Below the pieces are notes generated by a model. That model saw only the letters and a list, made by a program, of their open reading frames with translations, had not been told where the DNA came from and did no database searches. A program made the position numbers and the translations under genes. Shown in pieces: positions 54,601 to 62,763 of a stretch of 64,000 bases of DNA. Position 1 is the first letter of the stretch. The number at the start of each line of letters is the position of its first letter. The stretch is from Mucilaginibacter glaciei (GTDB lineage: Bacteria; Bacteroidota; Bacteroidia; Sphingobacteriales; Sphingobacteriaceae), in assembly GCF_014773245.1 (NCBI RefSeq), contig NZ_JACWMX010000002.1, positions 434,001 through 498,000 on the forward strand, given 5' to 3'.

Positions 54601-55581
54601 TTATTGTTTTAATATCCAGGCAAATATCAATGGCACCACAATGGTAGCATCACTCTCTACAATGAATTTGGGCGTGTGGATATCCAGTTTACCCCAAGTG
54701 ATCTTTTCATTTGGCACGGCACCCGAGTACGAACCGTATGAAGTGGTAGAGTCGGAGATCTGGCAGAAATAGCTCCAGAAAGGGATTTCGGTCATTTCCA
54801 TATCCTGATAAAGCATCGGTACCACACATATGGGGAAATCGCCGGCAATACCGCCGCCTATCTGGAAAAAGCCCACGCCCTTACCACCCGAATTTTTAGG
54901 GTACCAATCGGCCAGCCAGGTCATATACTCGATACCGCTCTTCATGGTCGATGCTTTTAGCTCGCCCTTGATCACGTATGATGCAAAGATGTTACCCATG
55001 GTTGAATCTTCCCATCCCGGAACTACGATAGGCAGGTTCTTTTCGGCAGCCGCTAACATCCATGAGTTTTTAGGGTCTATCTCATAGTATTGCTCCAGCT
55101 CGCCGCTTAGTAAGATCTTGTACATGTACTCGTGCGGGAAATAACGCTCGCCGCTATCCTCGGCATCCTTCCAGATCTTGTGGATATGCTTTTGCAGGCG
55201 GCGAAAGGCCTCCTCTTCGGGGATGCAGGTATCGGTAACGCGGTTATAGTGGTTCTCTAACAGGTCCCACTCCTCTTGCGGGCTCAGGTCGCGGTAATTG
55301 GGTACGCGTTTGTAGTGCGAGTGCGCTACCAGGTTCATGATATCCTCTTCCAGATTGGCGCCGGTACATGATATGATATCTATCTTATCCTGGCGAATCA
55401 TCTCGGCCAGCGAAATGCCCAGTTCGGCAGTGCTCATGGCACCTGCAAGGGTAACCATCATTTTGCCGCCTTCTGTAAGGTGGGTCTCATAACCTTTTGC
55501 CGCATCCAGTAGCGCTGCCGCGTTAAAGTGCAGGTAATTTTTCTCAATGAACTGAGATATAGGGCCTCTTTCTGTGCTCAT
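54601..55581 (-). CDS. Deoxyhypusine synthase-like protein
   Basis: A 326-residue protein with start at ATG 55581 (MSTERGPISQFIEKNYLHF). It has the Rossmann-like NAD-binding fold of deoxyhypusine synthase (DHS); the enamine-forming Lys in eukaryotic DHS lies in SWGK, and TWGK is conserved here (K298). PGWEDSTMGN and GVGFFQIGGGIAGDFP are further family landmarks. Bacteria have no eIF5A, so the target cannot be hypusine; known bacterial relatives make homospermidine or related polyamines. The role in this organism is unknown. A TACTTTTG box at 55602-55609 may be its promoter. Confidence 0.88.
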   Translation of the reverse strand: MSTERGPISQFIEKNYLHFNAAALLDAAKGYETHLTEGGKMMVTLAGAMSTAELGISLAEMIRQDKIDIISCTGANLEEDIMNLVAHSHYKRVPNYRDLSPQEEWDLLENHYNRVTDTCIPEEEAFRRLQKHIHKIWKDAEDSGERYFPHEYMYKILLSGELEQYYEIDPKNSWMLAAAEKNLPIVVPGWEDSTMGNIFASYVIKGELKASTMKSGIEYMTWLADWYPKNSGGKGVGFFQIGGGIAGDFPICVVPMLYQDMEMTEIPFWSYFCQISDSTTSYGSYSGAVPNEKITWGKLDIHTPKFIVESDATIVVPLIFAWILKQ

Positions 55582-55668
55582 AGTGTTGTTGTATTGAGGT
55601 GCAAAAGTAGGGATTTTGCGCACATCCGAATTTTAAAATCCAAATTCGGTAAACAAATACTTAAAATA

Positions 55669-55676
55669 TACCTTTG
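55669..55676 (+). promoter_or_regulatory. Predicted -7 box of the Omp85 barrel gene
   Basis: TACCTTTG matches TAnnTTTG, 15 nt before the ATG at 55692. The TTTG overlaps an in-frame TTG that should not be taken as the start. Confidence 0.4.
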
Positions 55677-55691
55677 ACGATCCATAGTCTT

Positions 55692-56828
55692 ATGAAAAAA
55701 CTTTGCCTCTTCGCCCTTATATCTGCCTTGTCCCTGCCCACCTTTGCACAGCGTAAAATACTGCCGAAGTTTTTATACGATATGTATTTTAGTAAGGATA
55801 GCACCAAAAAAGCCAGCTTTGTTTTGCTGCCGGTATTGAGCACCGCGCCCGAAACGGGGCTTGAAATTGGCGGATCGGCCCTGTACTCGTTTTACACCGA
55901 TACCGTTAGCCGTAACACCCGGGTATCAAACATATTTGCTTATGGGACCATCACCACCAAGGGCCAGAGCCGCATTAACTTAAGTAGCAGCTACTGGGCG
56001 CCGCAAAACAAATACCACTACACGGGCAGCGTTGGATACATTAATTTTCCGTTTGATTTTTACGGCGTAGGCAACAATACCCGCAAGGCCGATGCCGACC
56101 GGCTGGGCCAGAAACGCGTACGCGTCACCGCCACCGCCGAAAAGAAACTGGGTAACAACATTTATGTAGGATTGGTTGGCGGTGGATACGATTATCGCTT
56201 TGACGACCAGAACACCACCGGCATTTTCGCGACCGACCCAACCATTGAAGGCCGCCACGGCGGTACCTTTTTATACATTGGCCCCAGCCTGGTTTTTGAC
56301 AGCCGCAACAACAATACTTACACCACCAAAGGCATCCATTTTACGAGTTACCTTAACCTGATGAAGGGCGTAAACAGTAACAATGGTTATAGTGGCGGCC
56401 TGTTCAATGCCGAATATGCCCAGTACTTTAGGGTGAGCAAACGCTTTGTACTGGCCGTTGATATACAGGAACAAAGCCTGACCGGTAGCCAGTCGCCGTT
56501 TTATTTGCTGCCTGCACTGGGGAGTGATGAAATGATGCGGGGCTACTACAACGGCCGTTTCCGCGACCGCAACCTGCTGGCCGGGCAAACCGAACTTCGC
56601 TACCGCCTGGCCGACCGCATAGGCATCGTAGGCTTTTTAGGCGCCGGGCAGGTGTTCAACAAAAAGTTTGATCTCAGCGAGTTTAAACCCAACTATGGCG
56701 GTGGCCTCCGTTACTTCTTCGATACCGAAAAAGGCCTCAGCATCCGTGTAGACTACGGCGTTGGCGAAAAACGCCCCGGCGAAAGCAGGCAAAGCGGCGT
56801 GTATATCGGGTTGGGAGAAGCTTTTTAG
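55692..56828 (+). CDS. POTRA-less Omp85 outer-membrane barrel protein (BamA/TamA C-terminal domain)
   Basis: A 378-residue protein with a signal peptide (MKKLCLFALISALSLPTFAQ) followed directly by a 16-strand Omp85-type barrel; no POTRA repeats are seen. The MMRGYYNGRFRDRNLL loop resembles the VRGF/Y motif of strand-loop 6, and the final GGLRYFFDTEKGLSIRVDYG strand pair is typical of surface-antigen D15 barrels. Such noNterm-Omp85 proteins are frequent in Bacteroidota; some may insert or move lipids or proteins. Function here unknown. It is divergent from the DHS-like gene and is a single-gene unit. Confidence 0.85.
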   Translation: MKKLCLFALISALSLPTFAQRKILPKFLYDMYFSKDSTKKASFVLLPVLSTAPETGLEIGGSALYSFYTDTVSRNTRVSNIFAYGTITTKGQSRINLSSSYWAPQNKYHYTGSVGYINFPFDFYGVGNNTRKADADRLGQKRVRVTATAEKKLGNNIYVGLVGGGYDYRFDDQNTTGIFATDPTIEGRHGGTFLYIGPSLVFDSRNNNTYTTKGIHFTSYLNLMKGVNSNNGYSGGLFNAEYAQYFRVSKRFVLAVDIQEQSLTGSQSPFYLLPALGSDEMMRGYYNGRFRDRNLLAGQTELRYRLADRIGIVGFLGAGQVFNKKFDLSEFKPNYGGGLRYFFDTEKGLSIRVDYGVGEKRPGESRQSGVYIGLGEAF

Positions 56829-57008
56829 TATAAGCGATAACTAATTGTTAATAGTACCGTTACTGGAGATAGCCATAAATATAAACTTTTGAGGATTTAT
56901 AAATGTAGTTTTTAAGAAGGATGAAATTTTTAACTAAAAAAATTGCGTCAAAAAGGCAATTATTTAATTACATACGGCCTTTCCTATTTATAATTTACAT
57001 AATCCCCG

Positions 57009-57206
57009 ATGAATAAAATTACTCTTGCTGGTTTGATCCTAACTACCCTGAGCGTTATAATGGTTATTATTGTTGGAATTTTTTATTCCTACAGTGGCCC
57101 TGCGTTAAATCCCATAGTTAATGAAGTATTGAGATATTCTTTTCTATTTTGGCTTCCAACTTTACTTATCGGGATTATCTTAATTGGTCCTAAAAAGAGA
57201 AACTAA
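57009..57206 (+). CDS. Small membrane protein, 65 aa
   Basis: A 65-residue protein with two hydrophobic helices (~res 5-27 and ~44-60) joined by a loop (SGPALNPIVNEVLRY) and a basic tail (GPKKRN). The layout matches small inner-membrane proteins; no family was recognised. The upstream 180 bp are AT-rich with no clear promoter. Reported because of the clear two-helix pattern and basic end. Confidence 0.6.
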   Translation: MNKITLAGLILTTLSVIMVIIVGIFYSYSGPALNPIVNEVLRYSFLFWLPTLLIGIILIGPKKRN

Positions 57207-57272
57207 GTTTAGCTCTAACAGTCGCCAGCATAAGGGCTTTTTAGAGATTTTTAGGGATTGTAACGGTGCGGG

Positions 57273-57466
57273 TGTGCAGATTTCAGATGTGCAGATACGG
57301 GTTTTAAATATTTTTTTACTAATATCCGCTGACACTACCATGTCAGTACCCTAATATTCAATAAGCTGAATATCAGATGTTCATGCTTGTTCACGGTGTT
57401 CATAAGTGTTCACGTGAACAAAACAGGCCATTTCATCTGCATATTTGCACATCCGAATTCTGCACA
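57273..57466. repeat. 25-bp inverted repeat flanking a GTTCA-rich segment
   Basis: TGTGCAGATTTCAGATGTGC and following bases (57273-57297) and the inverse copy at 57442-57466 match at 22 of 25 positions. Each arm itself contains two tandem TGTGCAGA-type units. The 144-nt spacer contains five GTTCA units (57379-57414) and one GTTCACGTGAAC palindrome. It sits in an otherwise empty gap before the minus-strand methyltransferase gene. It may be a degenerate insertion-type element. Confidence 0.6.
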
Positions 57467-57472
57467 TCTATC

Positions 57473-58258
57473 CTAAAATTTGATCTTAAAATCTTCCTTA
57501 GCCTGGCCGGGTTTAAAGAAAACCAACCCTATCCAAAACAAGTCGACAGTGGCAATTACCTGCGGGTGGGATTTGATCTGTTCCCAGGCCTCCTTCATGC
57601 CATCGCTCCAGTAAATATCATCGAAGATCAGCATGGTATCTTCATGTACCTTAGGCAGGCACCATTCAAAGTATTTAAGGGTGGCGTCGCGCTGATGGTT
57701 ACCGTCAATGTAAACAAAGTCCAGCTTTTGGTGCTTGTCTAAAACGCCGCCAAGGGTATCATCAAAATTACCCACTACTAAGTCTATATTGGTTAGCCCC
57801 GATCTTTTGAAAACATCTGTAGCAACACCGGCAATTTGCGGGCAACCTTCTAAAGTGTAAACTTTGGCGTTTGGTGCGGCATGCTGCAGGTATACAGTGG
57901 TGATGCCCAGGCAGGTACCCAGTTCTACGATACTTTTAGGATTGGCGAACTTAGCCAGCCGGTAAAGCAGCTTAGCCAGTTTGGGCGGCTTAAGCGCGTT
58001 AATGGTAATGTCGCTTATTTTTTTCTGCCTGTTGTTGTTTACATGCGATCCTGCCCCGAGGTCGGTAACGGAGATAAAGCGGTCGTCAATCAGCAAGTGG
58101 TCGCGTTGCGCTTCTACCTTATCGTAAATATCCGAATGTTTATTATCGTATATAACTTCGTCTACCAAACGGTAAATAAATGGTGAATGTAAACCATGAC
58201 GGTTTTTTGACGTGAACCTATGAAACAGAAAATCCTTAGTGAACGTTAATTTAGACAT
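57473..58258 (-). CDS. SAM-dependent methyltransferase (class I)
   Basis: A 261-residue methyltransferase with the AdoMet-binding VELGTCLGITTVYL (~res 113), the later acid YTLEGCPQIA and FVYIDGNHQRDATL, fitting the O-methyltransferase-type Methyltransf_24 group. Start at ATG 58258 (MSKLTFTKDFLFHRF), six nucleotides after a TATTTTTG box, so the message may be nearly leaderless. No neighbour indicates a substrate. Confidence 0.85.
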   Translation of the reverse strand: MSKLTFTKDFLFHRFTSKNRHGLHSPFIYRLVDEVIYDNKHSDIYDKVEAQRDHLLIDDRFISVTDLGAGSHVNNNRQKKISDITINALKPPKLAKLLYRLAKFANPKSIVELGTCLGITTVYLQHAAPNAKVYTLEGCPQIAGVATDVFKRSGLTNIDLVVGNFDDTLGGVLDKHQKLDFVYIDGNHQRDATLKYFEWCLPKVHEDTMLIFDDIYWSDGMKEAWEQIKSHPQVIATVDLFWIGLVFFKPGQAKEDFKIKF

Positions 58259-58264
58259 TGAACG

Positions 58265-58272
58265 CAAAAATA
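58265..58272 (-). promoter_or_regulatory. Predicted -7 box of the methyltransferase gene
   Basis: TATTTTTG on the minus strand matches TAnnTTTG and ends 6 nt before the ATG. Confidence 0.4.
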
Positions 58273-58303
58273 TATAAACCTTTAGTATTTTAGCTGTAGT
58301 GAT

Positions 58304-59167
58304 ATGATAAATCCCTCAGAAGTACACTCCCTCATCCGCCTTTTAGACGATACAGACACAGAGGTATACGAGCATGTGCATAAAAAGTTGCTTTCTTACG
58401 GCACAGAGGCCATACAATATTTGGAATCGGCCTATGAACAGGCCTTTGACAGTGTACTTCAGGAACGCATTCCCAACCTGGTGCACGAGATCCAGTTTGA
58501 TACCGTAAAAAACGATTTGCAGCTGTGGTACCAAAGTGGTGCGTTCGACTTGCTGCAAGGCATCCTGATCATAAACCGCTACCAATACCCGGATCTGGAC
58601 GAGCAAAAGGTAATTAACCAGATTGAAGCCATTAAACGCGACCTGTGGCTGCAGATGATGAACGAGGCCAGCCCGGTTGAACAGATTAAGCTGATGAACC
58701 ACGTGTTTTATGCCATACATGGTTTTACCGGCAATACCACCAACCACCGCGACCCGCAGAACAGTTACCTAAGCCAGGTACTGGACACTAAACGCGGCAA
58801 CCAAATCTCGCTGGCCATTATTTATTCTATTATTTGCCAAAAGCTGGATATCCCGGTGTATGGGGTAAACCTGCCGCAACATTTTATTTTAGCTTACCTT
58901 GACGAGAGCCGCGAAACCGAGCTTGAAGGTGGCATCCTGTTTTACATCAATGCTTTTAACAAAGGCCTCATTTTTGGCCGTCGGGATGTGGATATGTTTT
59001 TGAAGCAATTGAACTTAAAGTACGATAAGCAGTTTTACGAACCCTGCGCCAATGCAGATATCATTAAACGTGTTTTACGCAACCTGATAAGCGCTTATGA
59101 ACACCTGGGGTCGTCAGAAAAGGTTGATGAACTGAACGAACTGTTGTTGATTTTAGGGACTAACTAA
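58304..59167 (+). CDS. Transglutaminase-like / SirB1-family protein
   Basis: A 287-residue soluble protein. The N-terminal half is helical; the second half has a transglutaminase-like core (Transglut_core2) with NSYLSQVLDTKRGNQISLAII, the sequence VYGVNLPQHFILAY and a C-terminal TPR-like pair. SirB1-type proteins lack the Cys that active transglutaminases use, and the aligned position here is Asn (GNQISLAI), so it is probably not an active enzyme. Divergent from the methyltransferase gene. Confidence 0.8.
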   Translation: MINPSEVHSLIRLLDDTDTEVYEHVHKKLLSYGTEAIQYLESAYEQAFDSVLQERIPNLVHEIQFDTVKNDLQLWYQSGAFDLLQGILIINRYQYPDLDEQKVINQIEAIKRDLWLQMMNEASPVEQIKLMNHVFYAIHGFTGNTTNHRDPQNSYLSQVLDTKRGNQISLAIIYSIICQKLDIPVYGVNLPQHFILAYLDESRETELEGGILFYINAFNKGLIFGRRDVDMFLKQLNLKYDKQFYEPCANADIIKRVLRNLISAYEHLGSSEKVDELNELLLILGTN

Positions 59168-59185
59168 GGGGATCGAAAACAGCCT

Positions 59186-60097
59186 CTATTTCATTAACCA
59201 ACCATTAGCATCCATCCAGGCTGCCATCCAATCAAACCAAAGTGCTTTGGTGGTAGCGTTCTTCATACCGAAACCGTGCCCCCCTTCCGGAAAAAGGTGC
59301 ATCTCGGTTTTTACTTTTGCATTTAATAACGATTGATAGAGTTGCAGGCTATTCTCTACAGGTACTACCGTGTCATCTTCGGCATGTACGATAAAGGTTG
59401 GCGGGGTGTTGGCGGTTACTTGCTTCTCGTTAGAATACAAGTCGATCATTTGCTGTGATGGATTTTTGCCTAAGAGTGCTTCTTTAGATCCCTGGTGCGT
59501 TTTTTCGCCCATGGTTACTACCGGGTACAGCAGCACTATAAAATCGGGCCGAACGCTGATATTTGCTTTATTATCGATCAGTACTTTATCAAAATGCGTA
59601 CCCTCGGTACTGGCTAAGTGCCCACCTGCCGAAAAGCCCATAATGCCTATTTTGTTTGGGTTGATGCCCCATTTCGCGGCATCCTGCCGCACCATTTGTA
59701 TGGCGCGCTGTGCATCCTGTAGCGGGCCGATCGTTTTATCAATCATAATACTATCACTGGGCAAGCGGTATTTTAAAACAAATGCTGCCACCCCTATTTT
59801 ATTAAATGCTTTGGCAACGGTAAACCCCTCATGTTCGGATGCTAAACCACTGTAACCGCCGCCCGGGCAAATAACTACAGCTGCCCCGTTAGCATTCTCT
59901 TTGGCGGGTAAATAAGGCGTGAGCGTTGGTATGGTAACTTTGGTGATCCAAAATGTGCTGTTGGTTTGCTCTTTATACGTAGCAGGCGTAGGTTTTGAAT
60001 TAGGCACACCACCAGGATATAACAGCAAGGGTTTCTCCTGAGCAAAAGTTAGTGAAGTAGCAAGTATCAAGATAAGGGTATATAAAATAAATTTCAT
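59186..60097 (-). CDS. Alpha/beta hydrolase, exported (acetyl-xylan esterase-like)
   Basis: A 303-residue secreted or lipoprotein-free esterase. Start is at ATG 60097 (MKFILYTLILILATSLTFAQ, a signal peptide). The oxyanion region VVICPGGGYSGL, the Ser nucleophile in GFSAGGHLAS, Asp in HAEDDTVVP and His in EGGHGFGM form a catalytic triad like that of BD-FAE/acetyl-xylan esterases. It probably deacetylates plant polysaccharides or other esters; no polysaccharide gene cluster adjoins. Confidence 0.88.
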   Translation of the reverse strand: MKFILYTLILILATSLTFAQEKPLLLYPGGVPNSKPTPATYKEQTNSTFWITKVTIPTLTPYLPAKENANGAAVVICPGGGYSGLASEHEGFTVAKAFNKIGVAAFVLKYRLPSDSIMIDKTIGPLQDAQRAIQMVRQDAAKWGINPNKIGIMGFSAGGHLASTEGTHFDKVLIDNKANISVRPDFIVLLYPVVTMGEKTHQGSKEALLGKNPSQQMIDLYSNEKQVTANTPPTFIVHAEDDTVVPVENSLQLYQSLLNAKVKTEMHLFPEGGHGFGMKNATTKALWFDWMAAWMDANGWLMK

Positions 60098-60137
60098 AAA
60101 AGGTTGCAATTGGTTGAGCAAGGTACAATTTCCCTAA

Positions 60138-60172
60138 TAAAAAAACGATGCCGTGGTTTGCAGCATCGTTTT
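60138..60172 (-). terminator. Intrinsic terminator after prfB
   Basis: AAAACGATGC (60142-60151) and GCATCGTTTT (60163-60172) form a 10-bp stem. Read on the minus strand it ends GCATCGTTTTTTT, with seven T, 87 nt past the prfB stop. Confidence 0.8.
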
Positions 60173-60258
60173 AAAATCTATAATTATTGTTAAATATCTC
60201 GATAGAAACCGATCTGTTTTATGAGAGATAATGCAATAAATACAACACAAGTTTTACC

Positions 60259-61351
60259 CTAACTCTTCGGCCCGCCAAATTCCATCAGGTAAGATTTCAG
60301 GAACTCGTCCAGGTCGCCATCTAAAACAGCGGCAGCGTTCGAGGTTTCATGATCTGTACGCAAATCTTTTACCAGCTTATAGGGGTGCAGCACATAGTTA
60401 CGGATCTGCGAACCCCACTCTATCTTCTTTTTATTACCTTCCACCGCACTTGAGGCTTCGGCGCGCTTGCGCATTTCTGCTTCATACAATTGCGACTTTA
60501 GTAACCGGATCGCATTCTCCTTATTCTGTAATTGCGAGCGCGACTCCTGGTTTTTGATGATAATGCCCGATGGTTTGTGATATAAACGCACAGCGGTTTC
60601 TACCTTGTTGACATTCTGGCCACCGGCACCACCGGCACGGAAGGTCTCAAATTCAATATCGGCATCCTTCACCTCAATATCAATCGTATCATCTACCAGC
60701 GGGTAAACATATACCGAAGCAAACGAGGTATGGCGTTTGGCATTGGAATCGAACGGCGAAATCCGCACCAAACGGTGTACCCCGTTTTCGCCCTTGAGGT
60801 AACCGTAGGCAAACTCGCCCTCTATTTGCAGGGTAACAGTTTTTACCCCGGCAACATCGCCTTCCTGGTAATCCTGCTCAGATACCTTGTGCCCGTTTTT
60901 TTCGGCCCACATAATGTACATGCGCATCAGCATACCGGCCCAGTCGCAACTTTCCGTACCACCTGCTCCCGCTGTTATTTGTAATACGGCGTTAAACTGG
61001 TCTTCTTCCGCACTCAGCATATTCTTAAACTCCAACTCCTCCACAACAGTTATTGCCTGCTTGTAGTGGTCGTTCATTTCCGCTTCGGTAGCATCGCCTG
61101 CCTGGAAAAATTCCATCAGTACGCCTGTATCCTCCACTACCGATACAACCTTTTGGAAGGCATCGGTCCATACTTTTTTTGTTTTGATAGAAGCTAATAC
61201 TTTCTCGGCTTCTTTAGGATGGTCCCAAAAATTAGGGCCTATGGTTATCTCCTGCTCCTTTTGCATCGCATCGAGTTTCGTATCGATGTCAAAGATGCCT
61301 CCTCAGGGACGTTACTCTGTCCCTTAAATCCTGGATGTTCTCTTTAGTCAT
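60259..61351 (-). CDS. prfB: Peptide chain release factor 2 with programmed +1 frameshift
   Basis: RF2 releases peptides at UGA and UAA. The ATG at 61351 opens a 20-codon frame ending CTT TGA (TGA 61289-61291); a +1 shift at CTT (61292-61294) continues as GAC ATC GAT from 61290 to the stop at 60259, so the product is 363 residues. The shift site is preceded by an AGGAGG that acts as the internal Shine-Dalgarno, and TGA is followed by C, as in E. coli prf[11 protein letters not shown] holds the GGQ peptidyl-release motif; [10 protein letters not shown] is the SPF stop-codon reader. The coding sequence is joined 61292-61351 and 60259-61290. Confidence 0.95.
61289..61308 (-). promoter_or_regulatory. 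prfB autoregulatory +1 frameshift site
   Basis: The sequence AGGAGGCATCTTTGAC on the minus strand combines an internal Shine-Dalgarno (AGGAGG), a slippery CTT and an in-frame TGA followed by C. Low RF2 lengthens the pause at UGA and favours the shift, so the protein controls its own synthesis. Confidence 0.93.
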
Positions 61352-61355
61352 GTGG

Positions 61356-61363
61356 CAAATATA
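61356..61363 (-). promoter_or_regulatory. Predicted -7 box of prfB, 4 nt from the start codon
   Basis: TATATTTG on the minus strand matches TAnnTTTG and ends 4 nt before the ATG, which would place the transcript 5' end at or near the start codon. Confidence 0.4.
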
Positions 61364-61454
61364 TAAAATTGAAATAACGTTAAAGTTGAGTAGGGCTACA
61401 ACTTTATTACGCCCTCATGCGTATCTTTAAATAACTTGTAAAAAAACATAACTA

Positions 61455-62039
61455 ATGAAAAAAGCACTTACCCTCCTACTTCTATTTTGCTGCTGCACGG
61501 CCTTCGCGCAAGATAGCTTGCAGTACTACAATCAAAAACGTTACACCACAACTACCAGCGGCATGAAGGTACTGGGAAGCTGGGGCATAGCTAACGTAGC
61601 CGTTGGGGCAACGGGCTGGGCAACTACCAATGGCTCAACCAAATACTTTTACCAGATGAATACGATATGGGGTGCGGTTAATGTTGGCGCAGCTATTTTG
61701 GGCTATACCGGCGCGCAAAAAACTAAAGGCGACAAATTATCGGCGGCCGAAAGTTTAACAGCCCAAAAGAAAATAGAGCGGATCTTCCTGATCAACGGCG
61801 TATTGGATGTGGCTTATGTTGCAACAGGTGTTTACGTGAATCATCGTGGCAATATAAAAGATGATGATAAGCTTAAAGGCTATGGCTCGTCGGTAATTAT
61901 GCAGGGTGCGTTTTTACTTTTGTTTGATAGCATTATGTACGGCACGCACAAAAGCAATGGCAATAAACTTCGGAATTTCCTTGCAAAAAACCCGGTAACC
62001 TTTAATGGTAGCAGCGTGGGGATGCTCATAAAGTTGTAG
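61455..62039 (+). CDS. Exported hypothetical membrane protein, 194 aa
   Basis: A signal peptide (MKKALTLLLLFCCCTAFAQ) precedes four likely membrane helices in GSWGIANVAVGATGWAT, TIWGAVNVGAAILGYTG, INGVLDVAYVATGVYV and GAFLLLFDSIMYG. The family looks like an uncharacterised Bacteroidota group, perhaps DUF6992, but I am not sure. No enzymatic residue pattern is evident. Followed by a weak hairpin at 62048-62078. Confidence 0.75.
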   Translation: MKKALTLLLLFCCCTAFAQDSLQYYNQKRYTTTTSGMKVLGSWGIANVAVGATGWATTNGSTKYFYQMNTIWGAVNVGAAILGYTGAQKTKGDKLSAAESLTAQKKIERIFLINGVLDVAYVATGVYVNHRGNIKDDDKLKGYGSSVIMQGAFLLLFDSIMYGTHKSNGNKLRNFLAKNPVTFNGSSVGMLIKL

Positions 62040-62047
62040 TAACAAAG

Positions 62048-62080
62048 AAGGTTGCAAGGAATACACCCTTACAACCTTTT
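62048..62080 (+). terminator. Hairpin after the 194-aa gene
   Basis: AAGGTTGCAAGG and CCTTACAACCTT (one C-A mismatch) form a 12-position stem, then TTTT. Probable weak terminator. Confidence 0.5.
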
Positions 62081-62106
62081 AAACTTTTGTAACTCTATTA
62101 ACTTAA

Positions 62107-62544
62107 CTAAGCTATTTTCAGTTGATTCAATAACAAGCTGATGTCGCCGATGTTGCCGTTAAGTTTCGATATAATGGCGCTTAAGGCAAATTCTTTATTT
62201 TGCTCGCCTTTTGATTGTTTAATCATTTCCTGCATTACAGGCGGGATCAGTTTTTTAGATACTTCCATGGCGTCTTTCGAATCTATACCATAAAAGTTAT
62301 TCAGCTTATTGGCGAATTTATTAACCGCGCTGGTGATGAGCGGGTTTTCAAAAATACCGGTGAATTGGAAGTACTTTACCAGGTCGCGCAGTTTACCACC
62401 TTCAACCTGGCCTTTTAACACTTCAATTATCGAGCTTGAGGCATCGTTCAGTACGGCTTCACGATGTTTTTCGGCAATTGCAGGGTTATTCATTACGGCC
62501 TCTCCGGCGTTATTTTTTACAAGCAAAAAAAGTTTCTCAAACAT
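62107..62544 (-). CDS. Hypothetical soluble helical protein, 145 aa
   Basis: Not recognised. A 145-residue alpha-helical protein without signal or membrane helices. Helices are suggested by LFLLVKNNAGEAVM, IIEVLKGQVEGGKL, VMQEMIKQSKGEQ and ISLLLNQLKIA. It resembles the DUF937/YidB-type small helical proteins in size and character, but this is only an impression. It is convergent with the 194-aa gene and divergent from pgi. The 249-bp gap to pgi is very AT-rich with no other ORF. Confidence 0.7.
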   Translation of the reverse strand: MFEKLFLLVKNNAGEAVMNNPAIAEKHREAVLNDASSSIIEVLKGQVEGGKLRDLVKYFQFTGIFENPLITSAVNKFANKLNNFYGIDSKDAMEVSKKLIPPVMQEMIKQSKGEQNKEFALSAIISKLNGNIGDISLLLNQLKIA

Positions 62545-62763
62545 AATTTTATGTGTTAAAAGTAGATTATGAAATTGATAATATAATTGGCGTTATTTAC
62601 CAACACGACAAATATATCGATTATTGGTTTAAATATTAAAAAAATAAAAGTAAATCTGTTAGTAAAATGACAATCTGATTGGTGTAAAACAAACACTATC
62701 CTGCGGTGTTAAAACAACACTATGTCGTCATTATTTCACATTTAATTTATCGCTAAAAATTAA

